From positions 1-64,000 of the forward strand of contig NZ_KB907937.1 in the NCBI RefSeq assembly GCF_000382285.1: DNA of 64,000 nt, read 5' to 3'. Position 1 is the stretch's first letter. Every line of letters begins with the position of its first letter. The position numbers were made by a program, and so were the translations under genes. Positions 63,839 through 64,000 of this stretch are shown here, piece after piece. The notes under the pieces are model-generated. The model had not been told where the DNA came from and made no database searches. It worked only from the letters and a program-made list of their open reading frames with translations. Origin of the DNA: Solimonas variicoloris DSM 15731 (GTDB lineage: Bacteria; Pseudomonadota; Gammaproteobacteria; Nevskiales; Nevskiaceae).

Positions 63839-64000
63839 CTACAGCGCGCGCAGCGCTGCGAGCACCTCGGCGGCGTGGTTCTTGACCTTCACCGCGCGCC
63901 ACTGCTGACGCAGCGCGCCCTGGCTGTCGAACAGGAAGGTGCTGCGCTCGACGCCCAGGTACTTGCGGCCGTACAAACTCTTTTCCTTGATGACGTCGAA
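63839..64000 (-). CDS. bcp: thioredoxin-dependent peroxiredoxin Bcp, C-terminal part (runs off the window)
   Basis: The last 53 residues of a peroxiredoxin. YGRKYLGVERSTFLFD matches the conserved strand following the resolving region of Bcp proteins, and the end is VKVKNHAAEVLAALRAL. The catalytic Cys lies outside the window. Position directly upstream of phoH on the same strand agrees with other gammaproteobacteria. Confidence 0.8.
   Translation of the reverse strand, partial: FDVIKEKSLYGRKYLGVERSTFLFDSQGALRQQWRAVKVKNHAAEVLAALRAL

Overview
The window is a GC-rich (roughly two-thirds G+C) chromosomal segment of a gammaproteobacterium. The clearest signs are ParC/ParE, LptF/LptG divergent from pepA-holC-valS, EF-P with its lysylation enzymes EpmA and EpmB, CysB, RdgC and a FimX-type protein. 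The GC content, gene content and FimX point to the Xanthomonadales/Nevskiales side of the class; no marker here fixes the genus. There is no rRNA, CRISPR array or prophage, and only one mobile element trace, at the left edge.

Layout. 1-1600: the end of an IS5-like transposase runs in frame into a leuA that has lost its N-terminus. 2.0-11.0 kb: family-4 uracil-DNA glycosylase, rimI, a UMF1 transporter, an acyltransferase, the moxR-DUF58-tgpA transglutaminase operon and a DUF3336 patatin lipase. 11.2-20.7 kb: envelope block with pepA, a phosphoethanolamine transferase, holC, a lipoprotein and valS on the minus strand, and lptF-lptG diverging on the plus strand around a perfect TGTGA-N6-TCACA palindrome. 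20.8-24.5 kb: lipoprotein, RDD protein, MHYT sensor, rdgC. 24.7-29.8 kb: tRNA-Glu(CUC), pcnB-folK, panB-panC, then panD with a 2-oxoglutarate oxygenase. 29.9-36.0 kb: pgi, queG, nnr-tsaE-ami. 36.2-37.3 kb: an unrecognised secreted-protein plus beta-barrel pair under a palindromic operator. 37.5-43.1 kb: sulfur assimilation (DUF934, cysI, cysB, a TSUP permease, cysG). 43.1-46.2 kb: dxs, ispA, xseB. 46.4-55.3 kb: parE, a Kef-type antiporter, recQ, parC, htpX. 55.4-60.5 kb: FimX-like protein, epmB, efp, epmA. 60.5-64.0 kb: TSUP permease, YjbR, a conserved hypothetical, phoH and the 3' end of bcp.

The most unusual signal is in the pantothenate genes. The leaders of panB and panD carry a repeated hairpin: an almost invariant 15-nt loop (TATGTCTTTKTGGGC) closed by a 5-bp stem whose sequence differs in every copy while pairing is kept (GCGCG/CGCGC, GGGCG/CGCCC, CGGCG/CGCCG). 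That is the signature of a structured RNA. One clear copy precedes panB, with a degenerate relative or terminator-like hairpin upstream of it. Two tandem copies precede panD. Both leaders have promoters whose -35 box overlaps the previous gene's stop codon and which share the core AATGGGCTA. This looks like a two-point regulon for pantothenate/CoA supply.

A second genome-wide habit is visible. At least seven genes (udg, holC, pcnB, pgi, nnr, cysG, epmB) have a TANNNT -10 box ending only 6-9 nt before the start codon and no Shine-Dalgarno sequence, which suggests leaderless mRNAs. Many other genes are coupled by GTGA or ATGA stop/start overlaps.
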